From UBA2991 sp965221735 (GTDB taxonomy: Bacteria; Chloroflexota; Dehalococcoidia; Tepidiformales; Tepidiformaceae), in NCBI GenBank assembly GCA_965221735.1, contig OZ244910.1, positions 1,860,001 through 1,924,000 of the forward strand: a stretch of DNA of 64,000 bases. Reading direction: 5' to 3'. A program made the translations under genes and the position numbers. Below are positions 15,902 through 24,241 of the stretch, piece by piece. Under the pieces are notes generated by a model that worked only from the letters and a program-made list of their open reading frames with translations, made no database searches and was not told the origin of the DNA. Positions within the stretch are counted from its first letter, which is position 1. The number at the start of each line of letters is the position of its first letter.

Positions 15902-16781
15902 GACTATGATCCTGCGGCACGAGCGCGGTAAGCCTCAACCTCTTCGGCAATCGAGGCGAGAAACCCAGTTGGTACAGGGGAAAACGGCCCCTACCGGACG
16001 TATTCAGTAAGCAATTCGGTTCCGGGGCTCCTTCCACGGCAATTCGGCAAAATGCCCAGGGGGAATTGACATTTGGCAATCAGAGAAGTGGGGCCTGTCT
16101 CGGGAGCACCGCTGGATGAGGAGGGGCGGGCACGGGATGGAGAGAGGTGCGACCATGCCGGACCGCGTGCAGCAACTGGGCGAGGTAATTCGCCGGGAGA
16201 GTCTGGCGGTCCTGACCGTCACCTCCGGCGCCAGTGAGGGCGCAGGGTTCGAGTTCCGCACGCTTGCACCCTCTTTCCACACGGGGATCGCCATGTTCTC
16301 GTGATCTGCATGTTTGCTGCCGAAAGGGCTTCTTTGGACGCGCCCGACGTGTACAGGGATTCAGAGGTTTGCTGCAAAGTTGCATGTCGGTCCTGACCCC
16401 ACGAAACAAGGCGTTTTCGGGGACTCCACCCGGAGGCAGCCAACTCCTTTGCGGACGTGCGGGTTCCACGCATAAGGCGCAACTTTGTACCTCTGAAGCG
16501 CAAGTTTGCAGGGCCCTGAAACCCCGGTGACGGTGGTCATGGAAGGGCGGAACGGCCTCCGCAAGACGGACGTCCACTCAACGCCGAGCAAGGGGAGGCG
16601 AGCGTCAACCCTCAGGCGGTAGCCCAGCCTTGGGCGTGTCGATCCATGGCCGTCTGCGCTTGTGGCAAAGTGAGCTGCCAAACTTCCATTCTGCAACGCA
16701 GCTCTCCCTACAAAGTCCGTCGAACCACTGTGCATAGCCTTAAGAACGCATGTGCTATCTGGGGTAGGATACAGAGACCGC
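15902..16781. other. Intergenic region between nuclease and SPARTA operon
   Basis: No supported gene. The overlapping frames here lack ribosome sites and domain character. GCAATTCGG is repeated near 16011 and 16040 upstream of the nuclease gene. A long inverted repeat lies at 16360-16497. The promoters of both flanking transcription units must be in this gap. Confidence 0.45.
16360..16497. repeat. Inverted repeat with about 95-bp spacer
   Basis: TTCAGAGGT and CAAAGTTGC (16360-16368 and 16375-16383) recur in inverse orientation as GCAACTTTG and ACCTCTGAA (16479-16487 and 16489-16497). The two arms differ by a few bases of spacer. It could be a structured RNA or a remnant of a small mobile element. 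Confidence 0.4.
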
Positions 16782-17024
16782 ATGGCCAGATCCCACTCCC
16801 TTGCAGCCGACTTGGCAGTGCCGAAGGACCTAACGAGCCGGTTGGCTATCGTGCTCCCTAGTGGCTTAGGTGCTCTCCAGAATTGGTTCGAGCGTGGAAC
16901 CGGAGCGAGGAAGAAGGCGAACGGCATCGGCAACTCATCAAGCAATCAAACCCTCTGGCGCGACCTGTCGCCGAGCGTGAGACGACAGCAGCTCACTCAA
17001 CGGGAAGCAGAAACCCTCGCATGA
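16782..17024 (+). CDS. Possible small ORF translationally coupled to TIR-APAZ
   Basis: 80 aa from ATG 16782, ending in ATGA that overlaps the TIR-APAZ start by 4 bp. The sequence is soluble, with one helical stretch (LPSGLGALQNWFERGTGARK), and matches no known family. The TIR-APAZ gene has a poor ribosome site, so coupling to an upstream frame would explain its translation. It could equally be a leader or chance frame. Confidence 0.4.
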   Translation: MARSHSLAADLAVPKDLTSRLAIVLPSGLGALQNWFERGTGARKKANGIGNSSSNQTLWRDLSPSVRRQQLTQREAETLA

Positions 17025-18361
17025 GCAAGCCCGTTCGAGACCACCTCTTCATTAGCTACGCGACGGAGAATGGCCTCTTTGCAGAATGGCTCTCCTTGAG
17101 GCTCACTGCGGAGGGATATGCCGTGTGGTGCGATCGGTTCAAGCTCCTCGGGGGTGAGTCGTACCCGACGGACATCGACAAGGCCATCAGTGAGCAGACG
17201 TTTCGGTTTCTTGCACTGGTTTCGAAGGACTCAATTCTGAAGGCCAACCCGCTCAAAGAACGCACCTTGGCTTTGAACTTGGCCAGGGAGCGGAGTGAGG
17301 ACTTCGTCGTGCCTCTGAACGTCGATGGTGTACGACCAACCGAACTCGGGTGGATGCTCTCTGACCTCACTTACATCCCGTTCGACCAGAGTTGGGCGTC
17401 AGGACTGGCGCAACTCCTAAAGAAGCTCGAGTCCATTGATGCCCCTCGCCCCGTTTTGAACGGTGGACAGGTCGTTTCTGACTGGTTGCGATCGCGGGAC
17501 TCCCTGACGCACCACCCCGAGAGAGTTTGGACAAACCTCCTTGCTATCGAGGACCTACCCTCATCGTTGCTGAGAGTCGAGCTAGAGCGTGCACCAGAGC
17601 CTGAGCTCCTTGAGCGCTGGCCGCTCTGCCGCGAGAGCGACCAGACCTACTGGGCCTTCGAGGTTCCTGACTTCGTTGAACCGTCTCTTGTGAGGGGGAT
17701 CGAAATGGTCCGGTGGGATGAGCGCTACCGTTCGAGCGGCCTAAACCTACGCCATGTCACCACCAGGCTTCTTCGGAACTACCTAGAGTTACGGGCGTTA
17801 GGCCTCGGAATGCAACGCGACGCCAGAAGTGGGCAACTGTTCTTCCCTCCCGGAATGCTCCCAGGAGACCGCCTGGCCTTTGCCTCCTACGACGGCCGCA
17901 AGACTTGGGTGCAGGCAGTAGGCACCCGAACGTTCAGGCTGGGCATGTCCCGTGAGAAGTCTCGGTACCACCTGTCACCTATTTTCAGGCCAAACCTGCG
18001 GAAGTACGGTTTGCCCGTCGTACAGGTGCAAATGCGTGTCCTACTTACCGATCTCGAAGGGAGGGGGCTTGATGCAAAGAAAGCGGCACGTCGCCGTAAG
18101 GCCATTGGGAGGCACTGGTGGAATCGTGAATGGCTGATGCGCGTTCTCGCGACAGCGCACTGGCTAGCGGGAGGCGCTAGCTCCGTAGACCTCGGTCTGA
18201 CGCCCACGACACGCATCATCCTCGCGGGCCGGCCCCTAAGCCTTGAAGCGCCAGTAGGCATTGACGAGACCGTCTTCGCTGAGCCTGTGACAGCAGGTAC
18301 CTTAGCCGACGACGAGATCGACGAAACAATTGATGCCGAGGAGAGCGGGGGCAATGCATAG
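17021..18361 (+). CDS. TIR-APAZ protein of a SPARTA system
   Basis: 446 aa from ATG 17021. Residues ~5-135 are a TIR domain (DHLFISYATENG at the first strand, then EGYAVWCDRF). The C-terminal ~260 residues fit an APAZ domain, the partner region of short Argonautes. In SPARTA systems this subunit forms a heterodimer with a short Argonaute. Guide-target binding triggers oligomerisation, and the TIR domain then hydrolyses NAD(P)+, killing the cell. The next gene overlaps it by 8 bp and is a short Argonaute, which confirms the assignment. GC content is lower than in the core genes. Confidence 0.9.
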   Translation: MSKPVRDHLFISYATENGLFAEWLSLRLTAEGYAVWCDRFKLLGGESYPTDIDKAISEQTFRFLALVSKDSILKANPLKERTLALNLARERSEDFVVPLNVDGVRPTELGWMLSDLTYIPFDQSWASGLAQLLKKLESIDAPRPVLNGGQVVSDWLRSRDSLTHHPERVWTNLLAIEDLPSSLLRVELERAPEPELLERWPLCRESDQTYWAFEVPDFVEPSLVRGIEMVRWDERYRSSGLNLRHVTTRLLRNYLELRALGLGMQRDARSGQLFFPPGMLPGDRLAFASYDGRKTWVQAVGTRTFRLGMSREKSRYHLSPIFRPNLRKYGLPVVQVQMRVLLTDLEGRGLDAKKAARRRKAIGRHWWNREWLMRVLATAHWLAGGASSVDLGLTPTTRIILAGRPLSLEAPVGIDETVFAEPVTAGTLADDEIDETIDAEESGGNA

Positions 18362-19853
18362 GGAGATAACGGTCTTCCCAGAGCCATCACTGGAGTTTAG
18401 GTACTCCCAGGAGACTGTAGATCCCCACGATGGCCTCGCCATGTTTGGACCTTACGACGCAGATATGGCATCTCACCCCCGCAACATCTCCTACGGCGTT
18501 GTAGGCACCCCTCAAGGCAGGCAGATGCTCCTTGATTGGTCTCGCCTAATACAAGCACCCATCTTTACACCCCCGGGCTTGGACCCAAGGCTGTGGCCGA
18601 CCTTCCCTGGCTTTGAGGCCACTTTTGCCTGCAAATGGCCAATAGAGCCAAGTCTGTACTCTGAAGTCGATGAAGCGGGACTCGTTGAAGACTCACGTAA
18701 CAAAGACCCAAACAAACGAGCGGCCAATGTAGTCGACCGGTACCTAGTAGGCATTGAGCGGATGCGCCAACGCGATGAGCGGGTCGATGTTGTCGTTTGT
18801 GTTGTTCCCGACATCGTTTACGTCAATTGCCGTCCCGAGTCGCACGTGAGGGATGGGCTTGGACCCCCTCTGTCCAGACGAGCCCGGCGCGAACGCAAGC
18901 AAGGTCAGACTGACCTGTTCGACCCTTTCGACCCGGAGATCTACCAGTATTCCGTTGACTTCAGGAGACAACTGAAGGCACGGTCCATGCGCTACGGCAT
19001 ACCGATCCAGATCGTCCGTGAGTCGACTCTGCGATTGGAGCCGGCGGCCCCGGGGGCGCGGCGGCTTACGCCACTGAGTGACCGGGCCTGGAACCTCAGC
19101 GTTGCGCTCTACTACAAAGCTGGGGGAAAGCCATGGCGGCTAACTGGGGCACGCGACGGCGTCTGCTATGTGGGCCTCGCCTACAGGCGGTCGGACCCTA
19201 CGACGTCTAACCAAACGGCCTGCTGCGCTGCTCAGATGTTCCTCGACAGTGGGGATGGCATCGTGTTTATGGGCAAGTACGGCCCATGGTACTCCCCAAA
19301 GTGGAGCGAATTTCACCTCGACCACGACGCCGCGCAACATCTCTTGGACGAGGGCCTACGCACCTACCAGGAACTCGATGGCCAGCCCCTGCGGGAGATC
19401 TTCTTGCACTGTCGATCGGGCCTCAACGCCGATGAGTTTGCAGGATTTCAACATGCCTGCCCACCAAACGTGCGCCTAATCGGCGTGCGGGTAAGGCAGG
19501 AACGGTTTGACGTGCGCCTCTTTCGCGAGGGAACCCGCCCAGTCTTGCGTGGGACCTTCTGGCAGCTGAGCGAACGTGCTGGCTACCTCTGGGCATCGGG
19601 CTTCAAACCACACCTCGGCACTTACGACGGTTGGGAAACACCGGTCCCTCTTCGCATTGACCTTCAGCACGGCGAATCCGACATCAGACAAGTCGCAACC
19701 GACATTCTTGGCCTCACGAAGCTGAATTACAACGCCTGCAAGCTCGGAGATGGCGAACCGGTGACAGTAGGCTTTTCGGACGCCGTCGGAGAGATTCTCG
19801 TCTCCAACCCGACGATCACTGAGCGAAACCCGAAGTTCCGGTTCTACATCTAG
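18354..19853 (+). CDS. Short prokaryotic Argonaute (MID-PIWI) of a SPARTA system
   Basis: 499 aa from ATG 18354, with GAGGAG upstream. Length and content fit short Argonautes that keep only MID and PIWI. Features include the PIWI strands ALYYKAGGKPWRL and CYVGLAYRR, the segment REIFLHCRSGLNADEFAGF and a C-terminal hydrophobic end (KFRFYI). The segment DILGLTKLNYNACKLGDGEP is typical of the last PIWI helices. Members of this class lack slicer activity and use nucleic-acid guides to sense invader DNA or RNA. It is coupled to TIR-APAZ by overlap, so both subunits are probably made at equal levels. Confidence 0.92.
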   Translation: MHREITVFPEPSLEFRYSQETVDPHDGLAMFGPYDADMASHPRNISYGVVGTPQGRQMLLDWSRLIQAPIFTPPGLDPRLWPTFPGFEATFACKWPIEPSLYSEVDEAGLVEDSRNKDPNKRAANVVDRYLVGIERMRQRDERVDVVVCVVPDIVYVNCRPESHVRDGLGPPLSRRARRERKQGQTDLFDPFDPEIYQYSVDFRRQLKARSMRYGIPIQIVRESTLRLEPAAPGARRLTPLSDRAWNLSVALYYKAGGKPWRLTGARDGVCYVGLAYRRSDPTTSNQTACCAAQMFLDSGDGIVFMGKYGPWYSPKWSEFHLDHDAAQHLLDEGLRTYQELDGQPLREIFLHCRSGLNADEFAGFQHACPPNVRLIGVRVRQERFDVRLFREGTRPVLRGTFWQLSERAGYLWASGFKPHLGTYDGWETPVPLRIDLQHGESDIRQVATDILGLTKLNYNACKLGDGEPVTVGFSDAVGEILVSNPTITERNPKFRFYI

Positions 19854-20024
19854 TCGACCGGGACTGCACAATCGATACCTTCCACCTAGTGCCCCCTGCC
19901 TGCCATCGTGTTTGGGCGACCACGACCGACACCCCCTCCCCCTCTCGATCCAAAGACTCCTTTGGGCAAAGTAGGCCCGGCGTGCCAGTGCGACAACATG
20001 GAGCTGTGGGGCCTCGACTAGTGG

Positions 20025-23000
20025 TCAGTCGCCGCCGGCCGCCTCGACTGCCTGGAATATCTCGCGGGCGAGGACGGCGAAGGCGATCTCCTGGAACTCG
20101 GCGTCGCTGAGGTAGCGGCTGACGAGGGCGTCGTTCTCGCCCGTGCGCTCGACCATCAGCTGCTTGACGCGCTCGCGGATACCGAGGCTGAACTTGTCCA
20201 AGGGGTTGGCGACGGCTATCTGGCGAACGTCTTCGTCGCGGAGGGCGCGCTCCTTGATTTGCTCAAAGAACAGGCGGTCCTCGTCCGTGAAGTCAGTGCT
20301 GAATCGCTCGTTCAGGCGCTCGATGATCTCCGAGAGGGGCGCCTTCTCCTCCTCCGGGTTGCCGGTGCCCACGGCGGTCGGGCTCACCACGTAGGCCTCC
20401 GCCTCCTCCTGGAAGATGGTGCCGGACGAAACGCGCTCTAGGCGGTAGTACTCAAGACTCACGTCGTCGCCAAGCTCGATGGGCCCTTCCCGATCAGGCT
20501 GGAGGGAGGGGAGGAGAAGGCGTCCGAACGAGGCGAGACGCTCCAGCTCGCTGTCGCCGTACGGGATGATCTGGCTGAGGAACGAGTAGAGGTTCACGAA
20601 CGCGCTGAGCCGGTCGCGGAACGCGGTCTGGTCGTCCTCGTCGAGACCCTGGAAGCGGTCGCGGGCAGGTTGCAGGCACTCCTCGAGGCGCGCGTGGTCG
20701 CCCGGCTGCTGTCGGGCGGGCGGCAGGTAGAAGACCTTCGCGAACGCCTCCACCTCGCTCGCGTGGTAGACCTGCATGCCGTCGAGCTCGTGCTTCAGCT
20801 GCTCGAGTTGGTACGGGTCGGAGGCCTCCAGCAACAGCGTGCGGTCGTAGTAGGGAGCGAAGGCGGCGTTGATGTCCTCAGGGTCGTTCACGAAGTCGAG
20901 GACGAAGGGCGCCTCCTTGCCGGGCTCGACCCGGTTGAGGCGTGACAGCGTCTGCACCGCCTGCACGCCGTCGAGGCGCTTGTCGACGTACATGGCCTGC
21001 AGCAGCGGCTGGTCGAATCCGGTCTGGTACTTCTCCGCCACGAGCAGGATCTGGTAGTCGGGCGACGCGAAGCGGGCCGGGAGACGGGTCTCGCTTATCG
21101 GCTTCCCCGTCACGATGTCGGTGTTCATGCCGGGCTCGGTGAACTCCAGGCCGGTTTCCGGGTCGGTGACGGTCCCGCTGAAGGCGACCAGCGGCCGGAT
21201 GTCCCCGTACGCGTGCTCGGCGATGTAGCGCTCGAAGGCCTGCATGTACCGGACAGCGTGGAGCCGTGACCCCGTGACCACCATCGCCTTCGCCCTGCCG
21301 CCGATGCGGTGGCGGACGTGTTCGCGGAAGTGCTCGACGATGACCTCCGTCTTCTGCTCGATGTTGTGGGGGTGGAGGGTCATGAACTTGGCCAGGGCGA
21401 CGGCCGTCCGGCGCTTGGGGACGTCCGGGTCGTCCGCAGCCTGCTTCGCGATGCGGTAGTAGGTGTTGTAGTCGGTGTAGTTCTGGAGCACGTCGAGGAT
21501 GAAGCCCTCCTCGATCGCCTGGCGCATGCTGTAGACGTGGAAGGGCTCGGCCTCACCACTCGGGCCGGGGCGTCCGAACAGCTCGATCGTCTTGCCCTTG
21601 GGCGTGGCCGTGAACGCGAAGAACGAGAGGTTCGGCTGCGGACCACGCGACTCGACCATCGCGGTGAGCCCGTCCTGCCAGTCCTCCGGTTCTTCGTCCG
21701 TCTGGCTGCGCGACCCGAGGATGGCCTTCATCTCGCGCGCGGTTTCGCCCGTCTGGCTGGAGTGCGCCTCATCGACGATGACGGCATAGCGGCGTCTAGC
21801 GATCTCGCGGCGCCACTCGGCCGCCTGCGACAGCTCGTCCTCCGTGGGGTTCTCGGACGGGCCGGCTCCGGCGATGGTGAGGAGCCCCTTCAGCACGAAC
21901 GGGAATTTCTGCAGCGTCGTGATGACGATCTTCGTGCCGTCCACGAGTGCCTTTGCGAGCTGCTGCGAGTCCTCGTCGATCGCCTTGACGACGCCCTGGG
22001 CGTGCTCGATCTGGTAGATGGCGTCCTGGAGCTGCTGGTCGAGGACGCGGCGGTCGGTGATGACGATGACGCAGTCGTAGACCTTCTCGTCGGCGGCGCT
22101 GTGGAGGCTCGCGAGCCGATGGGAGAGCCAGGAAATGCTGTTCGTCTTGCCGCTGCCAGCGGAGTGCTGGATGAGGTAGTTGCGTCCCGGGCCGTCCGCC
22201 GCAGCGGTGGTGACGAGGCTGCTGACGGCGTCGAGCTGGTGGTAGCGGGGAAAGATGACCGACTCGCGCCTCTCGGTGCGTGCGCCCTTGGCGTCGTCGA
22301 CCTTCTCCTCGCGGGTCTCGAGGAACACGTAGGAGCCGAGGATGTCGAGGAAGCGCTCGCGTTCGAGTACCTCTTGCCAGAAGTAGCCGGTGCGATAGCC
22401 CGAGGGATGCTGCGGGTTGCCCTTTCCGCACTGTACGGCACCGGGGTTGCTGCCGCGGTTGAAGGGCAGGAAACGTGTGGCCTCGCCGGCGAGCCTCGTG
22501 GTCATGTGGACTTCTTCAGGGTCGGCGGCGAAGTGGACGAGGGCGCGCTTCTGGAAGCGGAAGAGCGGGGCGGCGGGATTGCGGTCCTGCTGGTATTGGC
22601 GGACGGCGTGGCGCCATGTCTGGCCGGTCATCGGGTTCTTCAGTTCGCAGGTGGCGACGGGCACGCCGTTGAGCGCGAAGAGCAGGTCGAGCTCGTCGCC
22701 CGCTCCCGGGTGGCACCGTGCCTGGCGCGTGACCGTCAGATCGTTGCGCTCGAAGCGAGCGAGGGCGTCGGGGTTGAGGCCGGACGCCGGCTTGAAGTAC
22801 GCGAGCCGGAACGTCTTGCCCGAGAAGCGGAAGCCGTGGCGAAGGACGTGCAGCGACCCCTTGAGGTCGAGCTCCTTGACCAGCGTCTGGGTGATAGCGG
22901 AGTCGAGGTTCGCGCCGTGGAGGGCGACCATGTCGGCCCAGAGTTCCGGTTGCGTGTCGCGGACGAACGCGAGGGCCTCGGCGGGGAAGATGGCGGTGTC

Positions 23001-23099
23001 GACGTCCCACTCCGCACGGTCGCCCTGGCGCCACCCACCACCGAGCAGCATCGACTCAACGGTGGACTCGAATGCCGCCTCGTTCGTCTGGCTCGTCAT
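20025..23099 (-). CDS. hsdR: Type I restriction enzyme R subunit
   Basis: 1024 aa from ATG 23099. The N-terminal nuclease domain carries Asp138 and the Glu152-x-Lys154 pair (ATCELKN). A superfamily 2 translocase follows, with Walker A near 312-320 (HSAGSGKT) and a DEAH box (VDEAHSSQTG). The C-terminal part fits the helical R-subunit region that docks on the methylase. The R subunit pumps DNA and cuts at a distance after HsdM-HsdS recognise an unmethylated site. Its hsdM and hsdS partners lie upstream on the same strand but are separated from it by a plus-strand toxin-antitoxin pair, so hsdR probably has its own promoter in the gap at 23100-23312. Confidence 0.95.
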   Translation of the reverse strand: MTSQTNEAAFESTVESMLLGGGWRQGDRAEWDVDTAIFPAEALAFVRDTQPELWADMVALHGANLDSAITQTLVKELDLKGSLHVLRHGFRFSGKTFRLAYFKPASGLNPDALARFERNDLTVTRQARCHPGAGDELDLLFALNGVPVATCELKNPMTGQTWRHAVRQYQQDRNPAAPLFRFQKRALVHFAADPEEVHMTTRLAGEATRFLPFNRGSNPGAVQCGKGNPQHPSGYRTGYFWQEVLERERFLDILGSYVFLETREEKVDDAKGARTERRESVIFPRYHQLDAVSSLVTTAAADGPGRNYLIQHSAGSGKTNSISWLSHRLASLHSAADEKVYDCVIVITDRRVLDQQLQDAIYQIEHAQGVVKAIDEDSQQLAKALVDGTKIVITTLQKFPFVLKGLLTIAGAGPSENPTEDELSQAAEWRREIARRRYAVIVDEAHSSQTGETAREMKAILGSRSQTDEEPEDWQDGLTAMVESRGPQPNLSFFAFTATPKGKTIELFGRPGPSGEAEPFHVYSMRQAIEEGFILDVLQNYTDYNTYYRIAKQAADDPDVPKRRTAVALAKFMTLHPHNIEQKTEVIVEHFREHVRHRIGGRAKAMVVTGSRLHAVRYMQAFERYIAEHAYGDIRPLVAFSGTVTDPETGLEFTEPGMNTDIVTGKPISETRLPARFASPDYQILLVAEKYQTGFDQPLLQAMYVDKRLDGVQAVQTLSRLNRVEPGKEAPFVLDFVNDPEDINAAFAPYYDRTLLLEASDPYQLEQLKHELDGMQVYHASEVEAFAKVFYLPPARQQPGDHARLEECLQPARDRFQGLDEDDQTAFRDRLSAFVNLYSFLSQIIPYGDSELERLASFGRLLLPSLQPDREGPIELGDDVSLEYYRLERVSSGTIFQEEAEAYVVSPTAVGTGNPEEEKAPLSEIIERLNERFSTDFTDEDRLFFEQIKERALRDEDVRQIAVANPLDKFSLGIRERVKQLMVERTGENDALVSRYLSDAEFQEIAFAVLAREIFQAVEAAGGD

Positions 23100-23312
23100 G
23101 GCTGGTGGGTGGCCGCCAGGCGCCTGCCCGCGCGAACGCCACGTCTACTCCCTATCGGTCGTGTTATGCCCCAGACGGGCTCCAGGCTCTACCTGCAGAG
23201 GGGCCAGCATAGCGCTTCCGACTTCCTTGGCCCCACCAGCCGAGTGCCATCGACCGTTGGCGCACGGCGTTTTCGGTGCCAAACTGACACAGAGCGGGAG
23301 TAGGGTACTGCC

Positions 23313-23864
23313 ATGAGGTTCTTCTTCGACGAGCGCAAGGCGGCGCAGGCCGCGTCGGTGCTGCTCGACCGGCACGACGGCCGGATGCCCTACATCAAGC
23401 TGATCAAGCTGCTCTACCTCGCAGACCGCGAGGCCCTGATCGAGACCGGCGTACCGATCACCGGCGACCGCTTCGTCTCAATGAAACTCGGGCCCGTGCT
23501 CAGCCGCGTGTTCGACCTCATCAAGGAGCCGAGCCCCGCCGAGGACTCCGTCTGGCACAGCTATGTGGCCCGCGAGTACTTCGACGCCGTGCTCGTCGGC
23601 CCCGCAGAGACAGACCACCTCTCGGAGTACGACGAGGAAGTCCTCGGCGAGATCTTCGACTCCTGTGGCAGTGAGAAGTGGCCATTCGTGGTTGCCCGCA
23701 CCCACGCCCTGCCTGAGTGGACCGATCCGGGCAGGAGCTCCACTCCGATCGAACCCGAAGACATCCTTCGCTACGCCGGCTTCAGCGACGAAGAGGTGGA
23801 GTCGGTCGCCGCGCAGGCCGCGACAACCTACAAGCTACGCACCCACCTGGCGCGCGTGGGGTGA
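23313..23864 (+). CDS. Panacea (SocA-like) domain antitoxin
   Basis: 183 aa from ATG 23313, preceded by GGGAG. The N-terminal two thirds match the Panacea/SocA domain: helical, with PYIKLIKLLYLADREAL and MKLGPVLSRVFDLI. Panacea domains neutralise many unrelated toxins and usually sit directly upstream of the toxin gene. The stop overlaps the start of the next gene (GTGA). The pair is inserted between hsdR and hsdS on the opposite strand. Confidence 0.85.
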   Translation: MRFFFDERKAAQAASVLLDRHDGRMPYIKLIKLLYLADREALIETGVPITGDRFVSMKLGPVLSRVFDLIKEPSPAEDSVWHSYVAREYFDAVLVGPAETDHLSEYDEEVLGEIFDSCGSEKWPFVVARTHALPEWTDPGRSSTPIEPEDILRYAGFSDEEVESVAAQAATTYKLRTHLARVG

Positions 23865-24241
23865 ACCCCGGAGACACCCTTATTGGCCTCGACGAGCAGG
23901 GCCACCTCTGGATGGTCCTGACCTCCGAGGGCGCGAACGGCCAGGTTGTTGTCGTAAACCTGACGACCCACGACCCCGAGAAGTACTGGTGCAGTGAGCG
24001 GTGCGTGCTGGTTCGCCCGGGAGAGCATCCGTATCCAGATCACGACTCGTGCGTCTTCTACCGGGACGCATTCCTGACCAGCGCCAGCGTGCTCCGAAGG
24101 GGCGTGGACAATCGCACCTACAGGATGAACGAGCCGCTCAGCGCCGAACTCCTGGCACGGGTACGGCAAGGGGCTCTCGACTCGCCACTGGCGCTGGCAG
24201 ACGTACAGGCCGCTATTCGGCAGGACCGGCAGCGACGTTAG
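23861..24241 (+). CDS. Putative toxin partner of the Panacea antitoxin, unknown family
   Basis: 126 aa from GTG 23861, overlapping the antitoxin stop. The N-terminal half looks like a small beta barrel (DTLIGLDEQGHLWMVL, GQVVVVNLT), and a Trp-Cys-x3-Cys motif (WCSERC) follows. The C-terminal end is helical. The beta-rich start recalls MazF/PemK-like folds, but no specific match is recognised. Toxin identity is inferred from position only. The last 29 bp overlap the 3' end of hsdS on the other strand. Confidence 0.65.
   Translation: MNPGDTLIGLDEQGHLWMVLTSEGANGQVVVVNLTTHDPEKYWCSERCVLVRPGEHPYPDHDSCVFYRDAFLTSASVLRRGVDNRTYRMNEPLSAELLARVRQGALDSPLALADVQAAIRQDRQRR

Noticed and set aside
16361..16945. 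Minus-strand frame of 194 codons upstream of SPARTA
   Set aside because: It has no ribosome site and no domain, and it runs through the inverted repeat. The opposite strand has better coding character near 16782-17024.
21309..23303. Plus-strand open frame of 664 codons
   Set aside because: It is antisense to hsdR and without conserved motifs.
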